Shown piece by piece: positions 19,535 through 30,074 of a stretch of 64,000 nt of DNA. A program made the position numbers and the translations under genes. The notes under the pieces are model-generated. The model made no database searches. It had not been told where the DNA came from and saw nothing but the letters and a program-made list of their open reading frames with translations. Position 1 is the first letter of the stretch. Each line of letters opens with the position of its first letter. Origin of the DNA: Limosilactobacillus antri DSM 16041 (GTDB lineage Bacteria > Bacillota > Bacilli > Lactobacillales > Lactobacillaceae); NCBI RefSeq assembly GCF_000160835.1, contig NZ_GG700732.1, forward strand, positions 93,253 to 157,252. The letters are read 5' to 3'.

Positions 19535-19662
19535 ATAGGAATGCCGCAAGGCAGGAGCTGATAGCTGGCAAGTCATGATAAGCTCAACCTGGCTATCCGG
19601 GGGCTGACTGTGCGGTGACAAACGCCTGGAAGCGGCCGCTCGACCAACTCCAGGCGTTTTGT
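19535..19662 (+). other. Structured intergenic segment ending in a second terminator
   Basis: No reading frame. Complementary blocks are nested: CCGCA near 19544 with TGCGG near 19612, and GATAGC near 19560 with GCTATC near 19592. After them comes an 11-bp terminator hairpin, AAACGCCTGGA (19620-19630) with TCCAGGCGTTT (19649-19659), then T. It sits between the frr terminator and the uppS promoter. It may be a small RNA or just a double terminator; no promoter of its own is evident. Confidence 0.4.
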
Positions 19663-19677
19663 CTGCTACTTTTCAAA

Positions 19678-19706
19678 TTGTATTTTATTAGCAGGAGCTT
19701 TATAAT
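19678..19706 (+). promoter_or_regulatory. uppS operon promoter
   Basis: TTGTAT at 19678-19683, 17 bases, TATAAT at 19701-19706. It probably drives uppS-cdsA-rseP-proS. Confidence 0.75.
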
Positions 19707-19763
19707 GAATTAGCGTTTTATTTTTGAACGGTGGAGATACGCTAATAGATGGAGGAAAAAAGA

Positions 19764-20528
19764 TTGTTCGCAAAAAAGGATACCGCTAGTCAAACCGCGG
19801 CGATTGACCTGGAACGAATTCCTCGTCATATCGCGATCATTATGGATGGTAACGGCCGATGGGCTCAGAAACGTCATTTGCCACGGGTGGCCGGCCATAA
19901 GCAGGGGATGCAGACCGTGAAGACGATCACGATTGCCGCCAGCAAGTTGGGAGTGAAGGTCCTGACCCTCTATGCCTTTTCGACCGAAAATTGGAAACGG
20001 CCCTCGAGTGAGGTTAATTACCTGATGCAGCTGCCCATTCGCTTTTTCTCAACCTTTGTTCCTGACCTGGTGAAAAATAACGTGCGGGTGATGGTAATGG
20101 GCGACATTCAACGACTGCCCGCAAAGACCCAAGAGGCGGTTAATGACGCGATTGCGGATACCGCTGATTGTGACGGGATGGTGCTAAACTTCGCCTTAAA
20201 TTACGGGAGTCGCGACGAGATTACCCGTGCGGTGCAGGATGTTGCCTGCGCGGTACAGGCGGGAACGCTCTCGCCAGACGCAATTGACGAGCAGCTGGTT
20301 AGCGAACACCTGATGACGGCCCCCCTCGGCGAACTGGCCGATCCGGATTTATTAATCCGGACGAGTGGCGAAGAACGGATCAGCAACTTTCTTTTGTGGC
20401 AACTAGCGTATAGTGAACTGGAATTTGTCCCCGAGCACTGGCCGGATTTTGATGCCGAATCCTTAAAACGGGCCATTGTAGAATTTCAGGGACGGCACCG
20501 TCGTTTTGGCGGGTTAAAAAATAAATAG
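19764..20528 (+). CDS. uppS: Undecaprenyl diphosphate synthase
   Basis: Extends farnesyl diphosphate with eight isopentenyl units (cis) to give the lipid carrier for wall polymers. The 254 residues contain IPRHIAIIMDGNGRWAQKR (Asp of MDGNGRWA is catalytic), YAFSTENWKRP, LNYGSRDEI, and DLLIRTSGEERISNFLLWQ. TTG 19764 is chosen because ATGGAGG is eight bases before it; an ATG at 19749 is in frame but lacks a well-placed site. Downstream cdsA follows within 15 bases. Confidence 0.94.
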   Translation: MFAKKDTASQTAAIDLERIPRHIAIIMDGNGRWAQKRHLPRVAGHKQGMQTVKTITIAASKLGVKVLTLYAFSTENWKRPSSEVNYLMQLPIRFFSTFVPDLVKNNVRVMVMGDIQRLPAKTQEAVNDAIADTADCDGMVLNFALNYGSRDEITRAVQDVACAVQAGTLSPDAIDEQLVSEHLMTAPLGELADPDLLIRTSGEERISNFLLWQLAYSELEFVPEHWPDFDAESLKRAIVEFQGRHRRFGGLKNK

Positions 20529-20542
20529 GAGCGGGTGGTAAC

Positions 20543-21328
20543 GTGAAAACGAGAATTATTACTGCGGTGATTGCCCTGGCAATTTTTATTCCACTGATTA
20601 TCTACGGTGGCTGGCCATTGACGATTGCTGCCCTGGCTTTGGGGATTGTTGCAATTTCCGAAGTCCTGGTGATGAAGAAGATGTTTGTGATTTCCTTTGA
20701 GGCCATTATCAGTTATCTGGGGGTGGCCTTGCTGATTCTGCCGGACAGCTGGCTGGACTTTCTTCCCAGTGTGGCGACGCGCTGGTTCGGCTTCTATGTC
20801 TTGGTGGCCCTCCTGCTGCTGCACACGGTAATTCGTAAGCAACGCTTTACCTTCGATGATGCCGGGGTGCTGACCCTGGCGATGCTATATATCGGGATGG
20901 GCTTCCACTACTTTGTGGTGGCCCGGGCCGTCAACTTCCAGACCTTATTGTACGGGATGCTGATTGTCTGGCTGACCGATAGCGGGGCCTACCTGATTGG
21001 CCGTAAGATTGGCAAGAACAAGCTGGCGCCACGGATCAGCCCGAATAAGACCTGGGAAGGGTCAATCGGCGGGACCATCGCCGCAACGATTATTCTAGCG
21101 GTGTACCTGTACTTCTTCCCGGTTGGCGATGGTTACCTGACGATGATTATTCTGACCCTGATTCTTTCGGTGATGGGCCAACTGGGTGACCTGATCGAGT
21201 CCTCCCTCAAGCGTTACTACGGTGTGAAGGATTCGGGCAAGATTCTCCCGGGGCACGGTGGAATCCTGGACCGCTTTGATAGTATGCTGATTGTGATGCC
21301 AATGTTGCACTTAGTCGGAATTATTTAA
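20543..21328 (+). CDS. cdsA: Phosphatidate cytidylyltransferase
   Basis: Makes CDP-diacylglycerol from phosphatidic acid and CTP, the branch point to phosphatidylglycerol and cardiolipin. The 261 residues are an integral membrane protein with about seven helices and the signature SIGGTIAAT...MGQLGDLIESSLKRYYGVKDSGKILPGHGGILDRFDS, shown here in its key parts: GDLIESSLKR and PGHGGILDRFDS. It starts with GTG after AGGAGCGGG. The upstream product of plsC is its substrate. Confidence 0.97.
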   Translation: MKTRIITAVIALAIFIPLIIYGGWPLTIAALALGIVAISEVLVMKKMFVISFEAIISYLGVALLILPDSWLDFLPSVATRWFGFYVLVALLLLHTVIRKQRFTFDDAGVLTLAMLYIGMGFHYFVVARAVNFQTLLYGMLIVWLTDSGAYLIGRKIGKNKLAPRISPNKTWEGSIGGTIAATIILAVYLYFFPVGDGYLTMIILTLILSVMGQLGDLIESSLKRYYGVKDSGKILPGHGGILDRFDSMLIVMPMLHLVGII

Positions 21329-21347
21329 TAGCCAAGGAAGGGATTCA

Positions 21348-22622
21348 GTGATAGTCACAATTATTACCTTTATTCTGGTATTTGGGATTCTGGTCCTGGT
21401 ACATGAATATGGACACTACTACTTTGCTAAACGCGCGGGAATCTTAGTCCGCGAATTCTCGATTGGGATGGGACCCAAAATCTGGTGGACCCGGAAAAAG
21501 GGAACCACTTATACCGTCCGGCTGTTACCCGTAGGCGGTTATGTTCGTCTGGCCGGCAATGATGACGAAGATGCGGATGAACTGCGGCCGGGAACCCCGG
21601 TCACCCTACAATTAAACCAGGATAACCAGGTCGTTACGATTAACGCGAGTTCTAAGTCCACGCTTTTTCAGGGAATCCCGTTGCAGCTCGTTGACAGCGA
21701 CCTGGTCGATGGCCTGTGGATTAAGGGTTACGTAAACGGGGACGAAAGCGAACTAAAGACCTACCCGGTGAACCACGACGCAACGGTGGTGGAGCATGAT
21801 GGGACCGCCGTGCAGATTGCACCACGGGATGTTCAATTTCGGTCCGCCAGCCTGCCCGCGCGGATGATGACAAACTTTGCGGGGCCGCTGAACAACTTTA
21901 TCCTGTCCCTCCTCGTGTTCATCATCCTGGGCTTTACCCTTGCCGGCGTCCCGACCAACAGCAACCAGATTGGCAAGGTTAACCCGGGCTCGGTTGCAGC
22001 GAAGGCCGGCTTGGTTGCCGGTGACCGGATTACTAAGGTTAACACGACGAAAATTGATAACTGGGCCGAGCTGTCAACCAACCTTTCCAGCAAACCCAAT
22101 CAACGGGTAGAACTGACCTACCGCCACGACGGGAAGACAAGGACAACCACGGTTCGCCCAAAGGCAGTTAAACAGGGGAAAGAAACGGTGGGTCAAATTG
22201 GCATCCTGGAACAGGTGGCGACGGGGGCCAAGACCCGCCTCCTGTTCGGCTGGCAGCAATTTGTCCAGGCCGGAACCCTGATCTTTACGGTGCTTGGTCA
22301 CATGTTTACCCATGGCTTTAGCCTGAATGATTTAGGTGGGCCGGTTGCCATTTATGCGGGGACTTCCCAGGCAACCGCGCTGGGAGTTAACGGTGTCTTG
22401 AACTTCCTTGCGTTGCTGTCAATTAACCTGGGAATCGTTAATCTCCTGCCGATTCCGGCGCTCGATGGGGGGAAGTTGCTCTTAAACATCATTGAGGCCG
22501 TCATCCGCCGACCGATTCCGGAGAAAGCTGAAGGAATTGTGACAATGATTGGTTTTATGATACTATTAGTACTAATGATTTTAGTTACATGGAATGATAT
22601 TCAACGGTACTTTATTCGGTAG
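21348..22622 (+). CDS. rseP: Site-2 protease RseP/RasP
   Basis: A zinc metalloprotease that cuts within the membrane, releasing anti-sigma factors and signal-peptide remnants. The 424 residues begin with a transmembrane helix carrying HEYGH (His19, Glu20, His23). A PDZ domain follows near 200-280 (NPGSVAAKAGLVAGDRITKV in part), and LLPIPALDGGKL supplies the third metal ligand. The last helices are near 395-420. GTG start. The order uppS-cdsA-rseP-proS-polC is standard in Firmicutes. Confidence 0.95.
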   Translation: MIVTIITFILVFGILVLVHEYGHYYFAKRAGILVREFSIGMGPKIWWTRKKGTTYTVRLLPVGGYVRLAGNDDEDADELRPGTPVTLQLNQDNQVVTINASSKSTLFQGIPLQLVDSDLVDGLWIKGYVNGDESELKTYPVNHDATVVEHDGTAVQIAPRDVQFRSASLPARMMTNFAGPLNNFILSLLVFIILGFTLAGVPTNSNQIGKVNPGSVAAKAGLVAGDRITKVNTTKIDNWAELSTNLSSKPNQRVELTYRHDGKTRTTTVRPKAVKQGKETVGQIGILEQVATGAKTRLLFGWQQFVQAGTLIFTVLGHMFTHGFSLNDLGGPVAIYAGTSQATALGVNGVLNFLALLSINLGIVNLLPIPALDGGKLLLNIIEAVIRRPIPEKAEGIVTMIGFMILLVLMILVTWNDIQRYFIR

Positions 22623-22641
22623 CTAGTAAAGGAGAAGAATA

Positions 22642-24378
22642 ATGAAGCAGTCAAAGCTATTGATCCCAACCAAAAAGGAAAATCCAAGCGACGCAGAAGC
22701 CCTGAGCCACATTATGATGGAGCGGGCGGGGTATATTTACCAGATTTCAGCGGGAGTTTGGGCCTACCTGCCACTAGCCTACCGGGTGATTCGGAAAGTT
22801 AAGGGGATCATCCAGGAAGAAATGGAAAAGGCCGGTGCCTATGAAATGGAAACCCCGTCAATGCTGCCGGCGGACCTGTGGCGGCAAACCGGCCGTTACG
22901 AGGCCTACGGTGACACCTTGTACAAGTTCAAGGATCATAACGACCGGGAGTACATTTTAGGGCCGACCGATGAAGAGGCGATGACCGAAATCCTGCGGGA
23001 CAGTGTCAAGTCCTACAAGAAGTTGCCACTGGTTGTTTACCAAATTACTGATAAGTTCCGGAACGAACCGCGACCACGGTATGGGGTTCTGCGGGGGAAG
23101 GAATTCTCCATGCTGGATGCTTATTCCTTTGCGGCCGATGAGGAGGGCTTGGACGAAGCCTACCAAGCGCAAGCCAAGGCCTACCACAACATCTTTGACC
23201 GGGCGGGACTGCACTACAAGGTAATTTTGGCTGATTCTGGAACAATTGGTGGGGATAACTCCCAGGAATTCTCGGCCCCGGCTGAAATCGGCGAAGACGT
23301 GATTGTTTATACTGACGGTGGCTATGCGGCCAACCTGGAAAAGGCGACGGCCAAGTTTGATGCTGTTCAGCAGACGGCTGAACCGGGCAAGTTGGAAAAG
23401 AAGGCGACCCCGGGTGCGCACACCGTGGATGAAGCCTGCGCAAGCCTCGGCGTTGACCAGGGCCAGATGATCAAGTCGATGCTGTACATGGCCAAGATGG
23501 GCGAGGATGACTACCAGCCGGTGATGGTCCTGATGCGGGGCAACGATGAGGTTAACGAAACCAAGGTTGAAAATGCCCTTGACTGTGAGGAATTGGAATT
23601 AGCGAGTGAAGAAGATACCGTCAAGTACCTCGGCGCGCACCCGGGTTCCCTTGGCCCAGTTGGTGTCGGTGAAGACGTCAAGATTCTTGCCGATAACTAC
23701 GTCAAGGTCCTGGTCAACATGGCCTGCGGCGCGAACGACGATGGCCACCACTACGTTAACGCCAACATTGACCGTGACTTCCGGGTTGACCAGTTTGGTG
23801 ACTTCCGGAACGTCCAGGAAGGCGAGATTGCCCCTGACGGCTACCCAATCAAGTTTACCAATGGAATTGAGATCGGCCACATTTTCAAGCTGGGGACTGG
23901 CTATTCTAAGAAGCTTGGCGCTCAAGTGCTGGATAAGAATGGCCGCCTTGTCGACATGATTATGGGCTGTTACGGAATTGGGGTCACGCGGATGCTTTCC
24001 GCGGTGGCCGAGCAAAACGCCGACGAAAACGGCTTGGTTTGGCCGGATAGCATTGCACCGTTTGACGTGCACGTCATCCCGGTAAACGCGAAGAAAGACG
24101 AACAGATGGCCATGGCAAATGAGCTGGAGCAGCAACTGACTGCGGCGGGTTACGAAGTCCTGGTTGATGACCGTAAAGAACGGGCCGGGGTTAAGTTTGC
24201 CGATTCTGACCTGATTGGGATCCCGTTGCGGGTCACGGTTGGGAAGAAGGCAGCTGACGGCATTGTCGAAGTTAAAATCCGCAAGACCGGCGAAACCCTT
24301 GAAGTCAAGCAGGAGGAACTGGTAAACACGGTGGGCATCTTGCTGAAGCAGTTAGATAAGCAAACGAGCAACGATTAA
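22642..24378 (+). CDS. proS: Prolyl-tRNA synthetase
   Basis: Charges tRNA-Pro with proline. The 578 residues are the bacterial (ProS type 1) form. Class II motif 2 is YQITDKFRNEPRPRYGVLRGKEF (FRNEPRPRYG core). The inserted editing domain lies around 230-400 (HTVDEACASLGV, GSLGPVGVGEDV). Motif 3 is GCYGIGVTRMLSAVAEQ, and the anticodon-binding domain is at the C terminus. AAAGGAGAAG precedes the ATG. A strong terminator follows. Confidence 0.98.
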   Translation: MKQSKLLIPTKKENPSDAEALSHIMMERAGYIYQISAGVWAYLPLAYRVIRKVKGIIQEEMEKAGAYEMETPSMLPADLWRQTGRYEAYGDTLYKFKDHNDREYILGPTDEEAMTEILRDSVKSYKKLPLVVYQITDKFRNEPRPRYGVLRGKEFSMLDAYSFAADEEGLDEAYQAQAKAYHNIFDRAGLHYKVILADSGTIGGDNSQEFSAPAEIGEDVIVYTDGGYAANLEKATAKFDAVQQTAEPGKLEKKATPGAHTVDEACASLGVDQGQMIKSMLYMAKMGEDDYQPVMVLMRGNDEVNETKVENALDCEELELASEEDTVKYLGAHPGSLGPVGVGEDVKILADNYVKVLVNMACGANDDGHHYVNANIDRDFRVDQFGDFRNVQEGEIAPDGYPIKFTNGIEIGHIFKLGTGYSKKLGAQVLDKNGRLVDMIMGCYGIGVTRMLSAVAEQNADENGLVWPDSIAPFDVHVIPVNAKKDEQMAMANELEQQLTAAGYEVLVDDRKERAGVKFADSDLIGIPLRVTVGKKAADGIVEVKIRKTGETLEVKQEELVNTVGILLKQLDKQTSND

Positions 24379-24380
24379 TA

Positions 24381-24426
24381 AAAAATGTGGTGCGAACACT
24401 AGCAATCGAACGCACCACATTTTTTA
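24381..24426 (+). terminator. proS terminator
   Basis: A 14-bp stem AAAAATGTGGTGCG (24381-24394) with CGCACCACATTTTT (24411-24424), and more T. polC starts 20 bases on without an obvious promoter, so some read-through is likely. Confidence 0.85.
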
Positions 24427-24446
24427 AGTAGGAGGAGCGAAGAGTA

Positions 24447-27400
24447 GTGGCGCTAAATCGACAAGAGTTATTTGAAAAATTACTGGAGCAGGTGCACTTT
24501 CCGGAAAAGGACAACCCGGCCTTTAACGGGGCGGCGGTTCAATCGGTGGTTGTGCACAAGAGCAGCCGGCGCTGGGAGTTCCACCTTATCCTGCGGCGAC
24601 CGTTGCCCCTCAACCTGTTTAAGGAACTCTATCAGGCAGTCCAGGTGGGCTTTAAAGACATTGCTGAGGTGGACCTGCAGATCAGCAGCCCCGCGACCGA
24701 AGCGGATCCCAAATTAGTGGCTGATTATTGGGAATACATTATCCAAGGGGGGGCGGTCGATTCACCGATGCTGCGACAGGCCTGCCTAGAAACGGTACCG
24801 GAGGTTCGCGATGGCCGGGTGACCATCGTGGTCGAGAACGAGATCATTAAGGACCGGTTAACCCAGCAGTCCTTATCTGCAATTGAGGCGGCTTATCAGC
24901 AGCTGGGCTTCCCCCGCTTTAAGATCCACCCCTTTGTGGACCAATCGGCGTCGCAGGCGAAGATTAAGGAGCTGCGGGAGAAGCACGAGGCAGCCGATGC
25001 AGCGCTTGCGGCCAAGGCGATGGCCCAGATTAAGAAAAAGAACGCGAGCCATAAGCAGAAGGCCGCTGTCCAGCCTGCCGAAGGTCCGGCACAGCTGGGC
25101 CGGGTGATCAATGATAAACTCGACGTCGTTCAAATGAAGGACATCCAGGGTGAGGAACGGTCAGTCGTCGTTGAGGGCTACGTTTTTAACACCGAAGTAC
25201 GGGAGCTCCGTTCAGGTCGCCAGCTGTTGACCTTTGAATTTACTGACTACACATCATCCTTTGCCGTGAAGAAATTCTCCCGGAATAGCGATGAAGAAGC
25301 CCAGTTTGCAAACATTAAACCGGGGATGTGGCTTAAAGTCCGGGGGCCGGTCCAGGAAGATACCTGGATGCACGACCTGGTGATCAATGCCTATGATATC
25401 AACCAGGTGAGTCACCAGGAACGTCAGGACCAGGCACCAGCTGATGAGAAGCGGATTGAACTGCACACCCACACAGAGATGAGTCAGATGGATGCTACCA
25501 ATTCCATCACGGAAATTGCTAAGCAGGCCAGCAAGTGGGGCCAACCGGCAATCGCGGTAACGGATCATGGGAACGTCCAGGCCTTTCCGGAAGCCTATAA
25601 GGCGGGGAAGAAGTTCAAGCTCAAAATGATTTACGGGATGGAAGCTAACGTGGTTGATGACGGGGTCCCACTGGTTTACAACGAAAACCATGCCCAGCTC
25701 AAGGATAATACTTACGTCATCTTTGACGTGGAAACGACCGGTCTATCCGCAATTTACGACAAGGTCATCGAGCTGTCCGCGGTCAAGATGAAGAACGGTG
25801 AAGTCCTGGCACGCTTTGATGAGTTTATTGATCCCGGTTTCCCGCTGTCGGAGCAAACGACCAACCTAACCAGCATTACCGACGAGATGGTGCGCGGCTC
25901 CAAGAGCGAAGAGGAAGTCTTCAAGATGTTCAAGGACTTCTGTGCGGGAACCATTATTGCCGGGCATAACGTGTCCTTTGATATGGGCTTTATGAACACC
26001 GGTTACCGGCGTCACCAGATGGAGGAGATTACCGAGCCCGTGATTGATACCCTGCCGTTGGCCCGCTTCCTCTACCCGAATATGCGGGGCTACCGGCTGA
26101 ACACCCTGAGCAAGAAATTCAAGGTCGCGCTGGAACACCACCACCGGGCCAATTTCGATGCCGAAGCGACCGGCCACTTGCTGTATAAGTTCCTTAAGGA
26201 TGCCGAAAAGCGGTATGAAATCCGCTACGTCGATGAGCTGAACCAGCACATGGCGGAGAATGACGCCTACAAACATGCCCGGCCCTTCCACGTCACCCTG
26301 CTGGCACAAAACCAGGCTGGGCTGAAGAACCTCTTCAAGCTGGTGTCCCTTTCCAACGTGCGCTACTTCCACCGGGTTCCGCGGATCCCCCGGACGGTGC
26401 TGACCAAGTACCGGGAAGGACTGCTGCTGGGGACCGCCTGCTCGTCGGGAGAAGTTTTCACCGCGATGATGGAAAAGGGCTATGCCGAGGCGCTGCGCCG
26501 GGCCCGCTACTACGACTATATTGAAATTCAGCCACGGCCGAATTATGCGCCGCTGCTGGAAACCCACGTAATCGCGGACCGGGACCAGCTCGATGACATT
26601 TTGCAAAACATGGTCAAGCTGGGGGCAGAGCTGAAAAAAAAGGTGGTTGCGACGGGTGATGTCCACTACATCAACCCGCACGACGGGATTTACCGGCGGA
26701 TCCTGATTAACTCGCAGGGTGGTGCCAACCCGCTGAACCGGACCAAGCGGCCGGACGTGCACTTCCGGACGACTGATGAGATGCTGGAAGAGTTTAGCTT
26801 CCTGGGCGCGGATACCGCTAAGCGGGTCGTCGTCGAGAACAGCCATGCGATTGCCGACATGATTGATGCCGACATTCGGCCGGTCAAGGATAAGCTGTAC
26901 ACGCCGCACATGAAGGGGGCGGAGCAGGAAATTCAGGACCGGACCTGGAATACCGCCAAGGCCTGGTACGGGAACCCGCTGCCAAAGATTGTTAAGGATC
27001 GGGTGGAGCTGGAACTAAACAGTATCGTCAAAAACGGCTTCTCCGTTATTTACCTGATTGCCCAGCGGCTGGTAGCCAAGTCCAATAAGGACGGTTACCT
27101 GGTTGGTTCCCGGGGGTCGGTTGGTTCAAGTGTGGTGGCGACCCTTTCCGGGATTACCGAGGTTAACCCCTTGCCACCGCACTACCGTTGCCCGCAGTGC
27201 CGGTTTGCCCACTTCTACACGAAGGGGGAATACAGCTCGGGCTTTGACTTGCCGGAGAGAAAGTGCCCGAAGTGCGGGGCCCTCCTGGTCAAGGATGGTC
27301 ATGACATTCCCTTCCAAACCTTCCTCGGCTTTAAAGGGAACAAGGTCCCGGATATTGATTTGAACTTCTCTGGAGACTACCAGTCAATTGCGCATAACTA

Positions 27401-28781
27401 CATGAAGGTCCTCTTCGGGGAGGAGAACGTCTTCCGGGCCGGAACGATTGGTACGGTTGCCGATAAGACCGCCTATGGTTATGTCAAGGCCTTTGAGCGG
27501 GATAACGATGTCCAATTCCGTGGGGCAGAGGAGGACCGGCTTGCCCAGGGGGCAACCGGGGTTAAACGGACGACCGGCCAGCACCCGGCCGGGATCATCA
27601 TCGTGCCCGATGATATGGACATTTATGACTTTACCCCGGTTCAATACCCGGCCGATGACCAAAATGCGGCCTGGGAAACGACCCACTTCGATTTCCACTC
27701 GATTCACGATAACATCTTGAAGATGGATATCCTGGGCCACGATGACCCGACGATGATTCGGGCCCTGCAAGACCTTTCAGGGATTGATCCGAAGACGATT
27801 CCAATGAATGATCCGGGCGTGATGGCCCTCTTCTCGAGTCCAAAGATTTTGGGGGTAACCGAGGAGCAGATTCAGAGTAAGACTGGGACCCTTGGCTTGC
27901 CTGAATTCGGGACCCGCTTTGTCCGGGGGATGTTGGATGACACCCACCCGAAGAACTACTCCCAACTGTTGCAGATTTCCGGTCTTTCCCACGGGACCGG
28001 GGTGTGGCTGGATAACGCCCAGGAGCTGATTAAGGAGGGGACCGCGACGATTGCCAACGTGATCGGTTGTCGTGATAACATTATGACCGACTTGATCCAC
28101 TACGGCCTGGACTCGGAAACTTCTTTCCAGGTGATGGAACACGTTCGAAAGGGCCGGGGGATCCCTGATGAATGGCAAAGCAAGATGCTAAAGGTCGGGG
28201 TGCCGCAGTGGTACCTGGATTCATGTTTGAAGATTAAGTACATGTTCCCGCGGGCGCACGCGGCCGCTTATGTTTTAATGGCCCTGCGGATTGCCTACTT
28301 TAAGGTTTATTTCCCGCTGGTTTACTACTGCGCCTTCTTTTCTGTCCGGGCTGACGACTTTGATATTGTTGCCATGGCTCACGGGAAAGAAGCGGTTAAA
28401 GCGCGGATGGCGGAAATTAGCAATAAGGGCAACGATGCCAGTGCTAAGGAGAAAAGTCTGTTAACGATCCTTGAACTGGCGAACGAGATGCTGGAGCGGG
28501 GCTTTAAGTTTAAGATGGTCGACCTGGAACGGTCAGACGCGTCGAACTGGCTGATTGACGGTGATTCGTTAATTGCCCCGTTCCGGGCGATCCCGGGTTT
28601 AGGTTTGAGCGTGGCCAAGCAGATTGTGGCGGCTCGTGAAGAGCGGCCGTTCTTGTCGAAAGAAGAACTGGCCGACCGGGGGAAGGTTTCCCAAACCCTG
28701 ATCGACTTTATGACCGAAAATCACGTTATCGATCAATTGCCGGACAGCAACCAGCTGGACCTGTTCTCAGACCTTGGCTAG
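24447..28781 (+). CDS. polC: DNA polymerase III PolC (alpha subunit with proofreading)
   Basis: The replicative polymerase of low-GC Gram-positives. The 1444 residues start at GTG. An N-terminal domain and an OB fold near 230-320 come first, then the PHP domain ([15 protein letters not shown]). A DEDDh 3'-5' exonuclease is inserted within it ([10 protein letters not shown] near 428, [26 protein letters not shown]). Next come the polymerase core with [14 protein letters not shown], a four-Cys zinc motif (CPQCRFAH and CPKCGALL) and [14 protein letters not shown] with the catalytic acids. A helix-hairpin-helix and [13 protein letters not shown] are near the end. Confidence 0.98.
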   Translation: MALNRQELFEKLLEQVHFPEKDNPAFNGAAVQSVVVHKSSRRWEFHLILRRPLPLNLFKELYQAVQVGFKDIAEVDLQISSPATEADPKLVADYWEYIIQGGAVDSPMLRQACLETVPEVRDGRVTIVVENEIIKDRLTQQSLSAIEAAYQQLGFPRFKIHPFVDQSASQAKIKELREKHEAADAALAAKAMAQIKKKNASHKQKAAVQPAEGPAQLGRVINDKLDVVQMKDIQGEERSVVVEGYVFNTEVRELRSGRQLLTFEFTDYTSSFAVKKFSRNSDEEAQFANIKPGMWLKVRGPVQEDTWMHDLVINAYDINQVSHQERQDQAPADEKRIELHTHTEMSQMDATNSITEIAKQASKWGQPAIAVTDHGNVQAFPEAYKAGKKFKLKMIYGMEANVVDDGVPLVYNENHAQLKDNTYVIFDVETTGLSAIYDKVIELSAVKMKNGEVLARFDEFIDPGFPLSEQTTNLTSITDEMVRGSKSEEEVFKMFKDFCAGTIIAGHNVSFDMGFMNTGYRRHQMEEITEPVIDTLPLARFLYPNMRGYRLNTLSKKFKVALEHHHRANFDAEATGHLLYKFLKDAEKRYEIRYVDELNQHMAENDAYKHARPFHVTLLAQNQAGLKNLFKLVSLSNVRYFHRVPRIPRTVLTKYREGLLLGTACSSGEVFTAMMEKGYAEALRRARYYDYIEIQPRPNYAPLLETHVIADRDQLDDILQNMVKLGAELKKKVVATGDVHYINPHDGIYRRILINSQGGANPLNRTKRPDVHFRTTDEMLEEFSFLGADTAKRVVVENSHAIADMIDADIRPVKDKLYTPHMKGAEQEIQDRTWNTAKAWYGNPLPKIVKDRVELELNSIVKNGFSVIYLIAQRLVAKSNKDGYLVGSRGSVGSSVVATLSGITEVNPLPPHYRCPQCRFAHFYTKGEYSSGFDLPERKCPKCGALLVKDGHDIPFQTFLGFKGNKVPDIDLNFSGDYQSIAHNYMKVLFGEENVFRAGTIGTVADKTAYGYVKAFERDNDVQFRGAEEDRLAQGATGVKRTTGQHPAGIIIVPDDMDIYDFTPVQYPADDQNAAWETTHFDFHSIHDNILKMDILGHDDPTMIRALQDLSGIDPKTIPMNDPGVMALFSSPKILGVTEEQIQSKTGTLGLPEFGTRFVRGMLDDTHPKNYSQLLQISGLSHGTGVWLDNAQELIKEGTATIANVIGCRDNIMTDLIHYGLDSETSFQVMEHVRKGRGIPDEWQSKMLKVGVPQWYLDSCLKIKYMFPRAHAAAYVLMALRIAYFKVYFPLVYYCAFFSVRADDFDIVAMAHGKEAVKARMAEISNKGNDASAKEKSLLTILELANEMLERGFKFKMVDLERSDASNWLIDGDSLIAPFRAIPGLGLSVAKQIVAAREERPFLSKEELADRGKVSQTLIDFMTENHVIDQLPDSNQLDLFSDLG

Positions 28782-28834
28782 CTTGGTGCCAATAACCACG
28801 ACTGCTTTTTTCATTGCCTGACATAGCCAAAGTT

Positions 28835-28862
28835 AGCGATCCAATTTGGGTCGCTTTTTTGC
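28835..28862 (+). terminator. polC terminator
   Basis: An 8-bp stem AGCGATCC with GGGTCGCT (one G-U pair), then TTTTTTT. Confidence 0.8.
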
Positions 28863-28871
28863 TGGGAGGGA

Positions 28872-28900
28872 TTGAGTTCGGAAATTTGTTATAGTATCAT
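28872..28900 (+). promoter_or_regulatory. sbcD promoter
   Basis: TTGAGT at 28872-28877, 17 bases, TATCAT at 28895-28900. The LexA box begins six bases downstream, at about the start of transcription. Confidence 0.5.
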
Positions 28901-28905
28901 TTATA

Positions 28906-28919
28906 CGAACGTATGTTTT
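28906..28919 (+). promoter_or_regulatory. LexA (SOS) box of sbcDC
   Basis: CGAAC-GTAT-GTTTT fits CGAAC-N4-GTTYG at all but the last base. It lies just past the likely -10 element of sbcD. In B. subtilis the addAB-sbcDC region is also under LexA. Confidence 0.75.
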
Positions 28920-28955
28920 GAAGTGAGTAGTGCGAAGCAAAAAGGGGAGAAGACA

Positions 28956-30074
28956 ATGCGCTTTTTACACACGGCTGATTGGCATATTGGAAAAACCTTG
29001 AATGACTTTAGCCTGCTGGAAGACCAGCAAGCAGCTTTTACACAGATTGAGCGAATTGCCCAGCAAGCGCAGGTCGACGCAATTGTGGTGGCGGGGGATC
29101 TCTACGACCGCAGTGTCCCTAGCGAGGCGGCGGTAACGGAGCTGAACGGGATGTTGCGGCAGCTCAACCTAAACGACCATTTCCCGGTGCTGGCAATTAG
29201 CGGCAACCATGATTCGGCCGTGCGGCTCAGTACGGGTACCGACTGGTTTGCGCGCAGCTCCCTTTACCTCAACACTACTTTGGCAGCCGCATTTACCCCG
29301 GTTACCATCAAGGATACCCAGTTCTTCTTGCTGCCGTTTTTCGGTATTCAGGCTGTGCGGAATTATTTTCATGATGACCATATTAAAAACGTTAATGACG
29401 CGATGGAAAGAATCGTTGCGGAGATGAAGAAGTCCTTTGCGGCTGGGAAACATCAGGTTTTGGTAGCCCACTTCTTTGCCGCGGGCAGCCAGCGGACGGC
29501 AGATTCCGAAACCTTGATCGAGGTGGGGGGCCTTAGTGCCGTGTCCACCGCGGTGCTGGCCCCGTTTGATTACGTAGCGCTAGGACACCTCCATAACCGG
29601 AAGGCGCTGAACGAAGAACGGGTTAAATACAGCGGGTCGCCGCTGAAGTTTTCGGTTTCGGAAGCACACCAGGAAAAGGGAGTATGGCTAGTCGATACGG
29701 AGCCGTTTGCAGTCCAGTGGGTCCCCCTGCAGCCGGTTCATGATATTACCTTGTTAAAAGGCAGTTTTCGGGAGCTGGTGACGAGTGCTAAGGATAAGCC
29801 CGCTACGGACTTTTACGACATTGAACTGACGGACCGGGAACGGATTCCAGATGTGTTAAATAAACTCCGCACGGTATACCCCAAAATCGTGAGTCTCCAC
29901 CGTACCCACCAAGCACGCCAGCTGGCGTTAAACCGGCAAAAGCAGCGCTTGGCGGCGTCACCATTAGACCTCTTAAGTGACTTTTATTCCCAAACCACGG
30001 GAAGCAAGCTAAGTTCAGAACAGCGCCGGTGGGCGGAAGAGGCCCTTATTAAGACGACTAAGGAGGAACAGTGA
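28956..30074 (+). CDS. sbcD: DNA-repair nuclease subunit SbcD (Mre11-like)
   Basis: Metallophosphoesterase subunit that, with SbcC, opens hairpins and trims blocked DNA ends. The 372 residues begin MRFLHTADWHIGK with the DxH metal motif. VVAGDLYDRSVPS, AISGNHDS, AHFFAAG and LGHLHNRKAL follow, giving all the phosphoesterase blocks. ATG 28956 follows AAGGGGAGA; the frame is open upstream but has no site. It overlaps sbcC and carries a LexA box in its promoter. Confidence 0.96.
   Translation: MRFLHTADWHIGKTLNDFSLLEDQQAAFTQIERIAQQAQVDAIVVAGDLYDRSVPSEAAVTELNGMLRQLNLNDHFPVLAISGNHDSAVRLSTGTDWFARSSLYLNTTLAAAFTPVTIKDTQFFLLPFFGIQAVRNYFHDDHIKNVNDAMERIVAEMKKSFAAGKHQVLVAHFFAAGSQRTADSETLIEVGGLSAVSTAVLAPFDYVALGHLHNRKALNEERVKYSGSPLKFSVSEAHQEKGVWLVDTEPFAVQWVPLQPVHDITLLKGSFRELVTSAKDKPATDFYDIELTDRERIPDVLNKLRTVYPKIVSLHRTHQARQLALNRQKQRLAASPLDLLSDFYSQTTGSKLSSEQRRWAEEALIKTTKEEQ

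Noticed and set aside
24384..24420. CGAAC sequences after proS that could suggest a LexA box
   Set aside because: They lie in the loop of the proS terminator and lack the second half-site.
25866..26909. A 347-codon minus-strand frame inside polC
   Set aside because: Lies wholly within the exonuclease and polymerase part of polC; the opposite frame is open only because of high-GC codon bias.
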